From the NCBI GenBank assembly GCA_035500455.1, contig DATJXG010000407.1, positions 1 through 7,415 on the forward strand: DNA of 7,415 nt. Reading direction: 5' to 3'. Below, piece by piece: positions 7,101-7,415 of the stretch. The position numbers and the translations under genes were made by a program. The notes beneath the pieces were generated by a model. The model searched no databases, was not told the DNA's origin, and was given only the letters and a program-made list of their open reading frames with translations. The first letter of the stretch is position 1; each line of letters begins with the position of its first letter. This DNA is from DATJXG01 sp035500455 (GTDB lineage: Bacteria > Acidobacteriota > Terriglobia > Terriglobales > Acidobacteriaceae).

Positions 7101-7415
7101 GGCTGAGTACGTGCCGCTTTCCACCTTGAACTCCTGGATGGCGTCCTGCGAAAGAATGACCGCCGGGGTAACCAGCGCCGTGTCCGTATTGATGAGCCCG
7201 TCCAGGGTGTAGTTGTTGCCTTCGGGCCGGCCACCGTTGATGCTGATGGCGGCACCTTCACCTTGACGCATCGTCCCCTGCTCGCCGCCGACCGTGACCG
7301 CGCCGGCGCCGATCAAGAGCAACTGCATGAAATTGCGCCCGTTCAGGGGAAGCTGCTCCACCTGTTGCTGGCTTACCAGCTGCGAGAGGGCGGAGCTATC
7401 GGTGTCCAGAGTTAC
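4143..7415 (-). CDS. TonB-dependent outer-membrane receptor, Oar-like (N-terminus beyond right edge)
   Basis: The frame is open from the right edge to TAA at 4143-4145, giving 1090 visible residues. GTG 7361 is an internal Val codon, not the start: 18 further codons (VTLDTDSSALSQLVSQQQ) precede it. The missing part should hold a signal peptide and, by family habit, a carboxypeptidase-regulatory-like beta-sandwich domain. The plug domain covers roughly residues 19-135, with VEQLPLNGRNF, NNYTLDGLINTD, DAIQEFKVESGTYSAEYGYS and QINIVSKSGGNQLHGAVFEF. The rest is a large outer-membrane beta-barrel with family phrases such as INPYVQSWNLSVERELARNT, VNYIGTHSLHLLDRRN and HVDTFNSFNHHQYSG. It ends LSGKLTF, with the terminal Phe typical of barrel-assembly signals. 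Such receptors import bulky ligands using energy from TonB. The substrate cannot be read from sequence; uptake of a glycan product from the neighbouring genes is speculation. Its ten cysteines fall into five close pairs. An intrinsic terminator follows the gene. Confidence 0.94.
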   Translation of the reverse strand, partial: VTLDTDSSALSQLVSQQQVEQLPLNGRNFMQLLLIGAGAVTVGGEQGTMRQGEGAAISINGGRPEGNNYTLDGLINTDTALVTPAVILSQDAIQEFKVESGTYSAEYGYSASQINIVSKSGGNQLHGAVFEFNRNDKFDASPFPTYRDYTAGIPTANPELRQNQFGFVVNGPVYIPKVYDGRNKTFFMANYEGWRIINGARVADTVPNPGVLQGDFSQETYPAGVGGLPGGPLPAYGTPACATLITAGYNCMPVDPLTGQPFPGNVIPSDRFTSRIGLVGVANGFWAAPNIPNQPEGVTNFIKNVGFPLTTNQQTYRVDQNIGKLGSVFFRYTHSSYQNQGTYNSGDLAHGIEQYFETQKNWEISHTINFGPKNVNNFRFGYLDANAPQGGSTIPDDQVQALGLNGTFTKFSALQQTWPNIGLTTYSSGGGSVNSYSGSDQPAWEFADSFTSIHGKHTIGIGFDIRRLKLIRNLDDDFYGDWGFSSDLINQNSKTNPLTGNSSCPNAPVLVTGASAAAPLCGTGNAVADMMLGYYSSVSGFVPGPLSPTNTAGNPQTHVFNYYAPYIQDDWKVTQKLTLNLGLRWDYRQAPYEASNHFFWRDLSNPLGGLCYADKTLSQNGVAPGGDSVSGPILRYCGSVPHAGSKKPFAPRFGFAYRLTDKTVVRGGYGIFFDSAEGREIDDSADIYPYSIRNNITPGSDPTRDKFTNNQFPSYSTLGPFPPSTLSFLAVIESPNPINPYVQSWNLSVERELARNTTLEVNYIGTHSLHLLDRRNIAQANDLPASDLAFCDATDPVTGNFINTSVAPCSPSSRLPFPNFTSFYIDSDWHGYAHYNAMNVKFEHRARDLAMTSIFTWAKSMDDKSAAAGVGATGTGYQGTMDNHHPELDYGPSDFDVDHRFVNSFVYSLPFGRGKKFGGGMGRAADLAVGGWQVTGIVTFQTGFPYSVQANDAGGVLFTQFQRADVVPGCDLSGGLSGKFARLNPACFAQTLPGVYGDTKRNFLRQPGINNWDIGFGKNFAISERVAFGLHVDTFNSFNHHQYSGDVGGLIVAGSGGNNSISNTVGASDFGQITQASSARVVQLSGKLTF

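Noticed and set aside
7359..7361. GTG 7361 as the start codon of the receptor.
   Set aside because: The reading frame stays open to the window edge, and the codon lies at the start of the VEQLPLNGRNF plug motif, so it is internal to a longer gene.

Overview
The window most likely comes from a GC-rich member of the Acidobacteriota. The main evidence is the large Oar-like TonB-dependent receptor on the right. Its plug motif (VEQLPLNGRNF) and barrel phrases are characteristic of the greatly expanded receptor families of that phylum. The assignment rests on family recognition only, because there is no rRNA or other marker gene here.

Layout from left to right. (1) Bases 1-718, minus strand: the N-terminal ~239 codons of a protein with the L-arabinose/L-fucose isomerase fold, cut by the left edge. 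(2) Bases 719-944: a divergent intergenic region with an AT-rich core and candidate promoters on both strands. (3) Bases 945-2462, plus: an exported glycoside hydrolase resembling family GH39. (4) Bases 2494-2811, plus: L-rhamnose mutarotase (rhaM), 31 bp behind the hydrolase with a good ribosome binding site, so probably in one operon with it. (5) Bases 2867-4075, minus: an exported tetratricopeptide-repeat (TPR) protein, convergent with rhaM. (6) Bases 4093-4124, minus: a strong intrinsic terminator with a C(UUCG)G tetraloop. (7) Bases 4143-7415, minus: the TonB-dependent receptor, with its N-terminus beyond the right edge.

The left half reads as a small sugar-use module. An extracytoplasmic hydrolase would release a sugar, a mutarotase would interconvert its anomers, and a divergently transcribed aldose/ketose isomerase would begin catabolism. 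RhaM points to L-rhamnose or a related L-sugar, but no rhaA, rhaB or rhaD is visible and the isomerase substrate is unknown. The right half is an outer-membrane uptake receptor followed by an exported TPR protein. Whether this receptor imports the product of the left-hand module is inference from proximity only.

I found no mobile element, CRISPR array, tRNA, rRNA or clearly novel system. The points most worth a second look are: the receptor/TPR junction, where an intrinsic terminator directly abuts the next gene's ribosome binding site; the ten receptor cysteines arranged as five close pairs; the GH39-RhaM-isomerase combination; and an 8-bp tandem duplication over the start of the isomerase gene.
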